From Nisaea sp. (lineage in GTDB: Bacteria > Pseudomonadota > Alphaproteobacteria > Thalassobaculales > Thalassobaculaceae), in NCBI RefSeq assembly GCF_034670185.1, contig NZ_JAXMNY010000001.1, forward strand, positions 1,674,001 to 1,738,000: DNA of 64,000 nucleotides. The letters are read 5' to 3'. The notes under the pieces were generated by a model that was not told the origin of the DNA, ran no database searches, and saw only the letters and a program-made list of their open reading frames with translations. Every line of letters begins with the position of its first letter. Positions within the stretch are counted from its first letter, which is position 1. Positions 54,600 to 63,633 of the stretch are shown one piece after another. A program made the position numbers and the translations under genes.

Positions 54600-55604
54600 T
54601 TATGTTTTTACGACGAGCTTTCCGAAATGCCCTGCGGCCCGCATGGCGTGGAAGGCATCCCGCGCATCCTCGAACGCAAACGTATCGCTGATCACCGGTT
54701 TCAGATCATGCTGTGAAATGGCGGCGTTCATATCCTCAAACACCCGCCGGGAACCAACATAAATGCCCTGCAGGCGGATCGATTTGCGCATGATGTTGAC
54801 CGGATTGATCTCACCGCCCGTCAGAACACCGATCAGGCCGATGCTGCCGGCAACCCGCGTCGCGGCAATTGACCGCTCCAAAGTGCCCGCACCACCGACC
54901 TCGACCGTATGATCGACACCGCGACCGTCCGTCAGTTCCAGAACCTTCTCCTGCCATTCTGGATGTGTCCGGTAATTGATCACCTCGTCAGCACCCATCG
55001 CTTTCAGGCGTTGGATTTTCGCGTCACTGGAGGAGGTGCATATGGTTTTGACACCCATCAGCTTGCAGAACTGCAAGGCGAAGACCGAAACCCCGCCGGT
55101 ACCAAGCAGCAAAACCGTGTCACCCGCCTTGACGCCGCCGCGATGGACGAGGCTGACCCAGGCCGTCAGCGCAGCACAGGGCAGTGTCGACGCCTCCTCG
55201 TAGGAGAGATGTTCCGGCATTGCCACCAGACCGCCCTCACCCAGCACGCGATACTCAGCCAGCATGCCGTCGATGGTGCCGCCGAGTGCCTGCCCCATCA
55301 GCTCCGGCGTGATGTCGCCATCGACCCAACCCTGAAAGAAGCAACCACAGACCTTGTCGCCAGCCTTCCAGCGGGTCACGCCCGGGCCGACCTCAACCAC
55401 ATCGCCCGCTCCGTCCGAGTTCGGAATGCGCGGATAGGGAATGCCCCGGGGCACCGGCGCCTCGACCGTGGCGAGATCCCGGTAATTGATGGAAGAGGCC
55501 CGGACCCGGACCAGAACCTCGCCCGGTCCCGGCTTCGGGTCCGCGCGCTCGCTCAAGGCAAGAGCATCAACGCCGCCATCCGAGACGATTTCGTAAGCTT
55601 TCAT
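54600..55604 (-). CDS. Zinc-less medium-chain dehydrogenase/reductase (quinone oxidoreductase-like)
   Basis: 334-residue NAD(P)-dependent oxidoreductase of the MDR superfamily. NADP-binding region LLLGTGGVSVFALQFC near residue 155. The catalytic-zinc Cys/His pattern (GHE region) is absent, so it is of the quinone oxidoreductase type. INYRDLATVEAPVPRGIPYP at the N terminus is characteristic. Followed by an SDR gene upstream on the same strand with 33 nt between; part of a short operon with SDR and BKACE. Confidence 0.88.
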   Translation of the reverse strand: MKAYEIVSDGGVDALALSERADPKPGPGEVLVRVRASSINYRDLATVEAPVPRGIPYPRIPNSDGAGDVVEVGPGVTRWKAGDKVCGCFFQGWVDGDITPELMGQALGGTIDGMLAEYRVLGEGGLVAMPEHLSYEEASTLPCAALTAWVSLVHRGGVKAGDTVLLLGTGGVSVFALQFCKLMGVKTICTSSSDAKIQRLKAMGADEVINYRTHPEWQEKVLELTDGRGVDHTVEVGGAGTLERSIAATRVAGSIGLIGVLTGGEINPVNIMRKSIRLQGIYVGSRRVFEDMNAAISQHDLKPVISDTFAFEDARDAFHAMRAAGHFGKLVVKT

Positions 55605-55637
55605 GGCATCAACCTCCGCTCAATATCAGGATCAGGA

Positions 55638-56399
55638 TCAGGCGCCGAACCGGCCGCAATCGACCAGCAGGGTCTGACCGGTGACAGCACCGTTGGCGCA
55701 GAAGAACAGCATGGTCTCGGCAACATCCTCAGGCTCGACCATACGCCCGAGCAATGAGTTGGCGACCGATGTGTTCTTGCGCTCTTCGGGCCAACCGTCC
55801 GTCCAGGGCGTCCGCACCAGACCGGGCGCCACGGCATTCACCCGTACTTCGGGAGACATCGCCTTCGCAAGGTTCTTCGTCAGGTTCATCAACCCGGCCT
55901 TCGATGCCGCATAGGCAATCGAGCTGCCGATACCGCCGAAGGCCGCGATGGAGGCCGTATTGACAATGCAGCCCCGGCTCTCTGTCAGCGCCGCGCGGGC
56001 AGCGCGGGCACAACGGAACGGACCGATCAGGTTAGTGTTGATGATGGTGGACCAGAACTCCTCCGTCATCGCATCCATATCCTCGAACGGGATCGGATCG
56101 AGCGAGACCGGCGTTCCAGCATTGTTGATCAGGATATCGAGCCCGCCAAGCGCATCGATGGCGTCCGCCACCATCCGGTCCGCGTCCTTCGGATCCGCGA
56201 CGTTGCCCGGAATGGCATGCGCCTTGTTCCCCGCCTGATGAAACGCGGCGACGGTTTCCTTGCCGCGCGGATCGTCAGCCAGATGATTGATCGCGACTTC
56301 CGCACCACACTCCGCCAGCAGGCGGGCTGTTGCCCGCCCGATACCGGACGCACCGCCGGTGACCAGCGCCTTCTTGCCGCTGAGATCAGCTTTCAACAT
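55638..56399 (-). CDS. Short-chain dehydrogenase/reductase
   Basis: 253-residue SDR. Nucleotide motif TGGASGIG (14-21), NNAG (92-95), catalytic Ser150 and YxxxK with Tyr163 and Lys167. The C terminus keeps the VAPGLVRTPW segment. The ATG at 56399 is followed by the family's usual start (MLKADLSGKKALVTGG). The frame stays open to 56660 through the BKACE gene and is rejected there. Next to a beta-keto-acid cleavage enzyme it may oxidise the corresponding 3-hydroxy acid (inference). Confidence 0.92.
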   Translation of the reverse strand: MLKADLSGKKALVTGGASGIGRATARLLAECGAEVAINHLADDPRGKETVAAFHQAGNKAHAIPGNVADPKDADRMVADAIDALGGLDILINNAGTPVSLDPIPFEDMDAMTEEFWSTIINTNLIGPFRCARAARAALTESRGCIVNTASIAAFGGIGSSIAYAASKAGLMNLTKNLAKAMSPEVRVNAVAPGLVRTPWTDGWPEERKNTSVANSLLGRMVEPEDVAETMLFFCANGAVTGQTLLVDCGRFGA

Positions 56400-56415
56400 G
56401 TCTCTGTTCCAATAC

Positions 56416-57303
56416 TCAATCGTTGCGTCGGACAAGGCCGAAAGCCGTACGGGCTTCGCTCGGGTCCGCAACCTCGCCACCGATGCTTTCGATGATCTGC
56501 ACCGCGCGCTCGACCAGTTGCGCGTTGCTTTTCGCCATCTCGCCCCGCGCCATGTAGAGATTATCCTCAAGTCCGACACGGGTGTGACCACCGAGCATGG
56601 TCGCCTGCGCCACCATCGGGAATTCGCCCCGGGAAATGCCGAATGCGGACCACATCGCATCTTCCGGCAACAAGCTCTTCATGAAGGCCATGCCTTCCGG
56701 TGTTGCCGGCGCGCCCCAGGGAATGCCGAGGCACAGCTGGAACAGGGCTGGCGATTTCAGATGACCTTCCTTGATCAGCTGCTTCGCCAGCAGAATATGA
56801 CCGCTGTCGAACACCTCGAGCTCCGGCGTGACGCCAAGCTCCTTCGCCCGGTCGGCCATGGCACGCAGATGCTTCGGCACATTGACCATGGCATGCTCGC
56901 CGAAATTCAGCGTCGCCACATCCAGCGTGCAGATATCCGGCAGCAGGTCTGCGATATGCTGCATCCGGGTTTCCGGCGCCTTCAGGCTGGTACCGGCGGC
57001 GAAGTCGATCGGCTCGATATCGCCCGGAATGAAGCGGCCACCCGGACCGGTCGTCAGGTTGATGACGATGTCGGAGCCTGTCTCGCGAATGCGGCCCACC
57101 GTTTCTCGATACAGTTCCAGATCCATGCTCGCTTTTCCGGTTTCCGGATCGCGGACATGGATATGAACAACGGCAGCACCCGCCTTGCCTGCATCAAGCG
57201 CTGCATCAGCAATCTGTTTCGGAGTAACCGGCACGGCCGGGCTTTTGCCGGTGGTATCGGCGCTGCCGGTCACGGCACAGGTAATTACGGTCTTCTGATT
57301 CAT
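56416..57303 (-). CDS. BKACE family beta-keto acid cleavage enzyme (DUF849)
   Basis: 295-residue TIM-barrel enzyme of the 3-keto-5-aminohexanoate cleavage family, which condenses a beta-keto acid with acetyl-CoA and splits it into an acyl-CoA and acetoacetate. The Zn ligands His47 and His49 are in VVHIHVRDPETG; TCAVTGSADT at the N terminus supplies the third region. Substrates vary widely (dehydrocarnitine, 3-keto-5-aminohexanoate, others). First gene of the minus-strand set BKACE-SDR-MDR; an inverted repeat lies just upstream. Confidence 0.93.
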   Translation of the reverse strand: MNQKTVITCAVTGSADTTGKSPAVPVTPKQIADAALDAGKAGAAVVHIHVRDPETGKASMDLELYRETVGRIRETGSDIVINLTTGPGGRFIPGDIEPIDFAAGTSLKAPETRMQHIADLLPDICTLDVATLNFGEHAMVNVPKHLRAMADRAKELGVTPELEVFDSGHILLAKQLIKEGHLKSPALFQLCLGIPWGAPATPEGMAFMKSLLPEDAMWSAFGISRGEFPMVAQATMLGGHTRVGLEDNLYMARGEMAKSNAQLVERAVQIIESIGGEVADPSEARTAFGLVRRND

Positions 57304-57348
57304 TTCATTCCCCAGTATCCTGCGCCATCTGGTTGCTCGTTCCGAATT

Positions 57349-57365
57349 GTGGAAAGATGTTCCAC
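57349..57365. promoter_or_regulatory. IclR-like inverted repeat upstream of BKACE gene
   Basis: GTGGAA (57349-57354), five-base spacer, TTCCAC (57360-57365), a perfect 17-bp element 46 nt upstream of the BKACE start and about 130 nt from the gamma-glutamyltransferase-like start. TGGAA-N5-TTCCA resembles sites of IclR-family regulators, but no such gene is in the window. Confidence 0.45.
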
Positions 57366-57492
57366 GGCGCTTGTCTCAACGTGCGCCGCATCTTAGGGAA
57401 GCCCTGTTTCCGGTGTCCACGCCGGTTCCTGCACAGATTGTCGCCTGCCCGCGCATGAATGCGCTTTTTCAGACCTGATAGAGCCAAAAACC

Positions 57493-59076
57493 ATGAGAAA
57501 TCTGCAACTCCCCGGACGTTCCCCCGTTTATGCCCGCCGGGCAGCCATTGCGACCAGCCATCCGCTGGCCAGCCAGGCAGGCCTCACGATCCTGAAGTCC
57601 GGCGGTAACGCAGTGGACGCGGCCATCGCGGCCTGCGCCGTGATGTGTGTGGTCGAGCCCGCCATGACCGGAATCGGCGGCGACTGTTTCGCGCTGTACG
57701 CTCCGAAAGGCGCGACCAAGCCGATCGCCATGAACGGATCCGGCAAGGCCCCGGCCGCCGCCACACTGGCAAAGCTGAACGAGCTGGGCGTCAGGGACGA
57801 GATCCCGCTGCACAGCCCGCACGCGGTGACGGTGCCCGGCGCGATTGCCGCCTGGGCAAAGCTGATTGAGGATCACGGCTCGATGAGTTTCGCCGAAATC
57901 CTGCAGCCGGCCATCGAGTTCGCTGAACAAGGTTATGTCGTGCATTCGCGCGTCGCCTTTGACTGGGTCAGCGAAGAGGAAGCATTGGCCGCCGATCCGG
58001 ACTCTGCCAAGGTCATGCTGGTCGACGGCAAGGCGCCAAAGGCCGGCACCGTGCACAAACAGCCGCAGCTGGCTGAGACCCTGAAGAAGATTGCCGCCGG
58101 TGGCCGCGACGCCTTCTACAAGGGCGAGGTTGCCGAAGACATGGTGGCCAAGCTGAATTCCGTCGGCGGTCTGCACACGATGGATGATTTCGCTGCGGCC
58201 GACGCCGAATATGTCGAGCCGATCCGGGCTGACTACAAAGGCTACGACATCTATGAGTGCCCGCCGAACGGCCAGGGCATCTGCGCGCTGATGATCATGA
58301 ACATCCTTGCCGGCTTCGACATGAAGTCGCTCAGCGAGGCGGACCGGGTGCATGTGATCGCCGAAGCGACCAAGATCGGCTACCACCAACGGGACTGCTA
58401 TGTCGCCGATCCGAAATTCGCCGACGTGCCAGTCGAATGGATGCTTGGCGAGGAGCACACCGCCCAGATGCGGGCCATGGTCGACATGGACAAGGCCGGG
58501 AACTTTGAGGACAGCGACTTCCCGCTGCATCGCGACACGATCTATCTCTCCTGCATCGATGAGCAGGGTAACGCGATCTCCTTCATCAATTCGCTGTTCT
58601 CCGGCTTCGGCAGCACCATCATGGCGCCGAAATCCGGTGTCATGCTGCACAGCCGCGGCAACAGCTTCCATCTGAAGGAAGGTCATCCGAACTGCATCGA
58701 GCCGCGCAAGCGCCCGATGCACACCATCATCCCGGGCTACGTCTTCAAGAATGGCACGGCGGTGGCTCCGTTCGGTGTGATGGGCGGCCAATATCAGTCG
58801 ACCGGCCAGGCCAACTTCATCTCCAACGTGGTTGATCTCGGGCACGACATCCAGGAGGCGATGGACGCACCGCGCAGCTTCGCCACTGAAGGCATCCTGC
58901 AGGTCGAGAGCGAGTTCGCGCCGGAGACCTACACCGCTCTGGAAGCCAAGGGCCACAAGCTCGAAAGGCAGGAGAAGCCGATCGGCGGCAGCCAGTGCGT
59001 CTGGCGCGATCCGGAAACCGGCGTGCTTCAGGCGGGCTCCGACCCGCGCAAGGACGGCCACGCCACCGGCTACTAA
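57493..59076 (+). CDS. Gamma-glutamyltransferase family protein without signal peptide
   Basis: 527-residue Ntn hydrolase precursor. The autocatalytic and nucleophilic Thr349 lies in HRDTIYLSCIDEQGN, so cleavage would give subunits of about 348 and 179 residues. GIGGDCFALYAP and PPNGQGICAL are family marks. Secreted Ggt enzymes have a signal peptide; this one starts MRNLQLPGRSPVYARR and appears cytoplasmic, as do many members of unknown substrate. It is followed 36 nt later by a Gfo/Idh oxidoreductase. In this class, gamma-glutamyl or related amide hydrolysis is inferred. Confidence 0.9.
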   Translation: MRNLQLPGRSPVYARRAAIATSHPLASQAGLTILKSGGNAVDAAIAACAVMCVVEPAMTGIGGDCFALYAPKGATKPIAMNGSGKAPAAATLAKLNELGVRDEIPLHSPHAVTVPGAIAAWAKLIEDHGSMSFAEILQPAIEFAEQGYVVHSRVAFDWVSEEEALAADPDSAKVMLVDGKAPKAGTVHKQPQLAETLKKIAAGGRDAFYKGEVAEDMVAKLNSVGGLHTMDDFAAADAEYVEPIRADYKGYDIYECPPNGQGICALMIMNILAGFDMKSLSEADRVHVIAEATKIGYHQRDCYVADPKFADVPVEWMLGEEHTAQMRAMVDMDKAGNFEDSDFPLHRDTIYLSCIDEQGNAISFINSLFSGFGSTIMAPKSGVMLHSRGNSFHLKEGHPNCIEPRKRPMHTIIPGYVFKNGTAVAPFGVMGGQYQSTGQANFISNVVDLGHDIQEAMDAPRSFATEGILQVESEFAPETYTALEAKGHKLERQEKPIGGSQCVWRDPETGVLQAGSDPRKDGHATGY

Positions 59077-59112
59077 GAGCGCTTACCGAAGAACAGAAAG
59101 CCTAGAAGACCA

Positions 59113-60078
59113 ATGAGCAAGAGCCACAATATCGTCGTCATCGGCCTCGGCATCATGGGCCGGCGCATGATCCAGTACATGATCCCGCATGACCGCTTCA
59201 CGGTTATCGGGGCCTGGGACCCGAGTGCCGACTCCGTCGCCACCGCCAGGGCCGAATTCCCGGACATGAAGATCTGGGAAAGTGCCGAATCCATGATCGC
59301 GGCGCCAGAAGCCGATCTCGTCTATATCGCCAGCCCCCCCGCTTTCCATAAGCATTATGCCGATCTCGCCATGGATGCCGGCAAGCCGGTCTATTGCGAG
59401 AAGCCGCTCGGCATCTCCGTGCCGGAGAGCGAGGAGATGGTTCGCCGCCTGGCAGAGACCAAGACACCGAACGTGGTGAACTTCTCCCAGGCCTCTCTTG
59501 AGGGCGTCGAGATGATCGAAGCCGCGATGAAAGAAGGCTCCATGGGGGACATCGTCAGCGCCGAGCTGGTGATGCATTTCGCCCAGTGGCCGCGCGACTG
59601 GCAGGCGGACGCCGACTGGCTGCGCTTCCGCGACCAGGGCGGCTATACGCGGGAAGTCACTTCGCACTATCTCTATATTACCGAACGCTTCCTCGGCCGC
59701 GCAAATCTGCTCTGGAGCAAGCCGACCTATCAGGCCGACCCGAAGCTCTGTGAAACCCATGTCCATGCCATGCTGGATTGCAGCGGCGTTCCGGTGAGCT
59801 ATAGCGCAGCCGTCGGCGGCGTCGGTCCCGACCGGATCGAGGGCACCTTCTACGGCACGAAGAAAAGCATGCGCCTCAGCGGGTTCTACATTCTGGAGCA
59901 GACCAGTGGCGGTCCGTGGGAGCTGGCTATGGAACTTCCGGAAGACCCGCGTTCGGTCTCCGTGCCCCGGCAGATCGACAATGTTGCGCGCTGGATGGAC
60001 GGCGACAAACACACCATGCCGTCAGCCGCCGATGCACTCTCCGTGCAAAAGCTGGTCGAAGGTATTCTGGCGGATTGA
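59113..60078 (+). CDS. Gfo/Idh/MocA family oxidoreductase
   Basis: 321-residue NAD(P)-dependent oxidoreductase. Rossmann motif VVIGLGIMGRRMI at the N terminus, then CEKPLGIS with the EKP catalytic Lys of the family. The C-terminal alpha/beta domain is complete. Substrates are usually sugars, inositols or related hydroxy acids. Likely co-transcribed with the gamma-glutamyltransferase-like gene. Followed by the palindromic element copy C, which could act as terminator. Confidence 0.9.
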   Translation: MSKSHNIVVIGLGIMGRRMIQYMIPHDRFTVIGAWDPSADSVATARAEFPDMKIWESAESMIAAPEADLVYIASPPAFHKHYADLAMDAGKPVYCEKPLGISVPESEEMVRRLAETKTPNVVNFSQASLEGVEMIEAAMKEGSMGDIVSAELVMHFAQWPRDWQADADWLRFRDQGGYTREVTSHYLYITERFLGRANLLWSKPTYQADPKLCETHVHAMLDCSGVPVSYSAAVGGVGPDRIEGTFYGTKKSMRLSGFYILEQTSGGPWELAMELPEDPRSVSVPRQIDNVARWMDGDKHTMPSAADALSVQKLVEGILAD

Positions 60079-60093
60079 ACCGAACAGCAATCT

Positions 60094-60190
60094 AAAACCG
60101 TCATCCCGGCCGGAGAGCCGGGACCTGGATGATCGTAAGGTTCAACCCTTCGTTCCCTAGGTCCCGCATCAAGTGCGGGATGACGGTTTT
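60094..60190 (+). repeat. Dispersed palindromic element, copy C (most symmetric)
   Basis: 97 bp with perfect 14-bp terminal inverted repeats AAAACCGTCATCCC (60094-60107) and GGGATGACGGTTTT (60177-60190). Inner hairpins CCCGGC-CGGAGA-GCCGGG (60105-60122) and CCCGCA-TCAAG-TGCGGG (60163-60179). Between two convergent genes, so its folded RNA may also end transcription from both. Matches copies A and B in the ends and hairpins; the middle differs. Confidence 0.9.
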
Positions 60191-60209
60191 TATTTGTGAA
60201 AGCAAACCT

Positions 60210-61151
60210 CTAGCCGGGATAAGTCACCCGACGCTCGCCCGGTTCGAACTGCATGAGTGACTGCGCCCAACTGCCGTCCCGCCAATGGAACTTCACCGCA
60301 TTCTCGCCCGGCATATATTCCGCCGTGTAGAGCGTCCCCAGCCATTCGTCGAAATCTTCCTTGCGAAGATCCCTCTCAACGAACACCGCCCGTGCAGTTT
60401 CCGCATCCTCCGTCAACGCACAGACCGTATCAAACCGCTGGGCGGAATCAGGACGCGGCTCCACATCTGCCTGATGATTTGTCACGGCATACCCTTCAGT
60501 AACGAGTGGCGCCCGATCCGGCGCAAGCTCGGCCCGGATTGCTTTCCCGGATCTGTCTTGCGCAAGCACATTGTGAGACCACGCACAGGGCATCCGGCGT
60601 AATACGTCCGCCGCCTCCTTCACGTCTGAGGCAACCTGCAGCAAATACCGGATGATCTGCACAATACTGAACCCGGAGCCATAGACATGCCGCCCACCAA
60701 AGGTAAGCGCGGCGGCCACACCCGCATCATTAACCCCGTCGAGCAGGCCACTAATCCCTTCGGACATGCCGAGCACGCCGCGCCCTGACCAATCAGTGCG
60801 CAGGATGACCGCCGAAGTCGCATCCGGGTGGAAATCGTAGTTTCGCAGCATGGTTGGCCGGGGCCGCGTGAAGGCGCGAACGGTGCAGCCAGCCGGGATC
60901 AGCGGTGGCGGATCGATCCCGGCAAGGGCGGCGATCATGGCCGGGTCGTCCCCGGCGAATACCGCCATGCTATCGAACAGGCCAAGTATTTCCGGCATGT
61001 GTTCGCCGACACGGCGGCGGCATTCCTCCGGGCCCGGGATACGTTCCGCTTTCGCGTACCAGTCCGCCACGAAGACGCGTCCCTCTTCGATCGATTGCCG
61101 CGCGAATACGCCCGGCTGCGGCTCATCGACAGCACGGAATAGCTTCTCCAT
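60210..61151 (-). CDS. C45-type Ntn hydrolase (acyltransferase/amidohydrolase family)
   Basis: 313 residues of the choloylglycine hydrolase / C45 group that cut linear amides. The nucleophile is Cys89 in IPAGCTVRAF; it is not at the N terminus, so activation would need cleavage just before it. A Tyr/Asn-containing RNYDFHPD segment follows. SHNVLAQDRSG further on is the region of the catalytic Asn. ATG 61151 with GAAGG upstream, five bases from the AraC-type gene stop. Substrate unknown. Confidence 0.82.
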   Translation of the reverse strand: MEKLFRAVDEPQPGVFARQSIEEGRVFVADWYAKAERIPGPEECRRRVGEHMPEILGLFDSMAVFAGDDPAMIAALAGIDPPPLIPAGCTVRAFTRPRPTMLRNYDFHPDATSAVILRTDWSGRGVLGMSEGISGLLDGVNDAGVAAALTFGGRHVYGSGFSIVQIIRYLLQVASDVKEAADVLRRMPCAWSHNVLAQDRSGKAIRAELAPDRAPLVTEGYAVTNHQADVEPRPDSAQRFDTVCALTEDAETARAVFVERDLRKEDFDEWLGTLYTAEYMPGENAVKFHWRDGSWAQSLMQFEPGERRVTYPG

Positions 61152-61156
61152 CGCCT

Positions 61157-62068
61157 TCAGCCGTTCAGCGGAATGCAGATCAGGGTGCGCAGCTCGACTT
61201 CCGCCACCTCGGCCGGATCGTTCAGATAGCATTCGAGACATGGACGTTCATCAAGGCTCTCCCCGCTTTCCGGCAGCCAGAGGCCGAGCAGGCGGTGGAA
61301 GCAATCCTCCATGCCCATGTAGGAGCCTTCCAACATTGTGCAGGCATAGCGGCCCGCCGGCAGCGTATCGACGCGGGCATTCTCCGGCAGAGCGTCCACA
61401 GGTATAGGTGTCCCTTCACGGGCCGAGACGCAGGCGTCATAGCGCAGCTCGGCCTCGGGAACGCTCCCCGCGTCGTCATAGGACAGCCCGAAACAACCGG
61501 TGACATGCGGATAGAGTGCATGCTTTCCAACCCAGCCGCTCAGCGCCCCGAAACTTGCCCCGACTTCGTAATAAGGCCCGACATGGCGCCAGGCGATGAT
61601 CGGGTCCGGTTTTATATCTCTGATTTCAACCTGCATGCCATGCTCCTTCCTGTCCGCGATCAGGCGAATACTTCCGGTCTCTGGTCGATAATGAATTCGG
61701 GTATTCAACGGCCTGTAGGGCGGCGGTGCCTTTGCCGTCCGATAGATGCTGGGAGGCAGGCCGAAACACTGCCGGAAGGTCCGGGCGAAGCCCTCAGTGC
61801 TCCCATACCCGGCTGCGAGCGCCGCTTCCGTCACAGTCTCCCGCTCAATCCGGAGCGCATGAGCCGCGCGGGACATCCGGACCCGTCGTACCACCTCCTG
61901 CACGGTCTCCCCGGTAAGCGCGCGGAACACCCGATGGAAATGAAAAGCGGAGAAGGCGGCTGTCTCCGCCAACTCATTCAGCTTTAACGGTGTGTCCGCA
62001 TGGTCCGCGATCCGGTCCAGGACCCGGCCGATGCGCTCTACATAGGAGGCTTCGGTCTGCTTTCTCAT
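61157..62068 (-). CDS. AraC family regulator with GyrI-like effector domain
   Basis: 303 residues: an N-terminal pair of AraC helix-turn-helix units (LNELAETAAFSAFHFHRVF, then AALAAGYGSTEGFARTFRQCFG) and a C-terminal GyrI-like small-molecule domain from about 140. This domain order is that of Rob/MarA-type regulators sensing hydrophobic ligands. ATG 62068; a longer frame to 62161 is rejected. Divergent from the lactate-permease-like gene, so it may control that gene or the C45 hydrolase after it. Confidence 0.9.
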   Translation of the reverse strand: MRKQTEASYVERIGRVLDRIADHADTPLKLNELAETAAFSAFHFHRVFRALTGETVQEVVRRVRMSRAAHALRIERETVTEAALAAGYGSTEGFARTFRQCFGLPPSIYRTAKAPPPYRPLNTRIHYRPETGSIRLIADRKEHGMQVEIRDIKPDPIIAWRHVGPYYEVGASFGALSGWVGKHALYPHVTGCFGLSYDDAGSVPEAELRYDACVSAREGTPIPVDALPENARVDTLPAGRYACTMLEGSYMGMEDCFHRLLGLWLPESGESLDERPCLECYLNDPAEVAEVELRTLICIPLNG

Positions 62069-62181
62069 GTCAGCAGAATGCCACCGCTTCGGCCTCGCTG
62101 CCCAACCGATCTTGCGGTTATGATCACATCCCGGCCCGCACCCGAACGGGCATCGTGACATCCGATACCGGAAACGCCTGC

Positions 62182-63633
62182 ATGCTCACTGTGACAGCCG
62201 CCGCGCCGCTCATACTTGCGACCCTCGCCATCCTTGTTGCCCGCCAGTCCGCCATGCGGGCGGGCGGGCTCGGGCTTGCCGTCTCGATCCTGATTGCCGC
62301 TACTGTTTCGGATTTTTCCCTGAAATCGGACGGCATCGCGGCGGCGGTTATCGACGGGCTGCTGACCACGGCGACCGTCGCCTATGTGCTGCTCGGCGGT
62401 GTCACCCTCTATTGGGTGTTGCGCGCGGGTGGCGCGCTGGAGCGGCTCGGCAAGGCAGCCGCCGATGCGATCCCGAACCCGGCGCAACGTGTGCTGGTCC
62501 TCGTCCTCGGCGTCTCCGTCTTCTTCGAATCCGCAACCGGTTTCGGCGTCGGCATCATCGTCACCGTGCCGCTGCTGATCGCCCTCGGCTACACACCGGC
62601 CCGCGCAGCCCTGATCGCATTGCTAGGGCAATGCGCCGTTCCCTGGGGGGCGCTTGCCATCGGCACGGTGCTCGGTGCCGATCTTTCGAACCTCCCTGCC
62701 GACGAGACGGCAATGACGGCGGTCTGGCTTACCCTGCCGTTCATCGTGCTCTGCGCCTTCGCCACGCTTCACTTTGCCGGGGAAAGTCTCACCGATGTTT
62801 CGAACATCCTCTCCGCCATTGCCTATAGTGCCCTGCTCGCCGCCACGCTCTGGGCATCAAGCGCCTGGATCAGCGTCGAACTCGGCGGATGCATCGCCGG
62901 TCTTGCGGTGACAGTTGTGGGACTGGTGCTAGCCCGCATTCGCTCGAAAGCGCGAACGGACGGGAATGGCCTGCTAGCCGCCGCGATACCGCTCTTCGTG
63001 CTGATGGGCACCCTCTGCCTGACACGCCTTGTGCCGGCGGTGGGCGCCATGACAGAGCCCCTGTTCCGTATCGATGCTCCCGCCTACGAATTCACGCTGT
63101 CTCCTATTCACCATCCGGGCTTCTGGATGTTGCTGGCCGCCCTCACCGGGATCATCTGCCTGCGCATTCCGGCCACCGAAGTCCGTCTGCTGGTGCCACA
63201 AGCGCTGAAGCAGTGGGGCATCGCCAGCCTCTCGGTCGCCGGGTTCATCTGCTTCGGACATGTCATGCTGCATGCGGGAATGACGGACCGGCTGGCGGAA
63301 ACCGTCGCCGCCGGTGCAGGCGCCGCCTATCTGTTCGCAGTTCCGGCAGTCGGCGGTCTGGGCGGTTTCCTGACGGCAAGCAATGCCGGGTCCAACGCGC
63401 TCTTCATGACGTTCCAGAGCACGGTCGCGGAACGGCTGGCGCTCGATCCAGTCTTAGTCGCCGCGGCGCAGAATGCCGCCGGCTCCAATATCACAATGGC
63501 CTCTCCCGGCCGGATCGTGCTCGCCGCGTCCGTCTCCGGGCTGGCGGGACAAGAGAACCAGCTGATGCGCCCAGCACTGGCCATCGGGATCATTGGATTG
63601 CTGTTGATGTTGCCGGTGCTTGCGGTCCTATAG
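62182..63633 (+). CDS. L-lactate permease (LctP) family transporter
   Basis: 483-residue membrane protein with 12 or so helices. FFESATGFGVGI and the NAGSNALF stretch are LctP signatures; usual members have about 550 residues, so this is a short form. Imports lactate or glycolate with protons. ATG 62182 with GGAAACG upstream; the frame stays open to 61990 but overlaps the divergent regulator. Its stop overlaps the convergent DUF1810 gene by six bases. Confidence 0.86.
   Translation: MLTVTAAAPLILATLAILVARQSAMRAGGLGLAVSILIAATVSDFSLKSDGIAAAVIDGLLTTATVAYVLLGGVTLYWVLRAGGALERLGKAAADAIPNPAQRVLVLVLGVSVFFESATGFGVGIIVTVPLLIALGYTPARAALIALLGQCAVPWGALAIGTVLGADLSNLPADETAMTAVWLTLPFIVLCAFATLHFAGESLTDVSNILSAIAYSALLAATLWASSAWISVELGGCIAGLAVTVVGLVLARIRSKARTDGNGLLAAAIPLFVLMGTLCLTRLVPAVGAMTEPLFRIDAPAYEFTLSPIHHPGFWMLLAALTGIICLRIPATEVRLLVPQALKQWGIASLSVAGFICFGHVMLHAGMTDRLAETVAAGAGAAYLFAVPAVGGLGGFLTASNAGSNALFMTFQSTVAERLALDPVLVAAAQNAAGSNITMASPGRIVLAASVSGLAGQENQLMRPALAIGIIGLLLMLPVLAVL

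Noticed and set aside
57469..59061. 530-codon open frame opposite the gamma-glutamyltransferase-like gene
   Set aside because: Antisense shadow caused by high GC; the plus strand encodes a full known family.
42472..60190. CRISPR array from the repeated palindromic units
   Set aside because: Three copies lie kilobases apart with no regular spacers and no cas gene.
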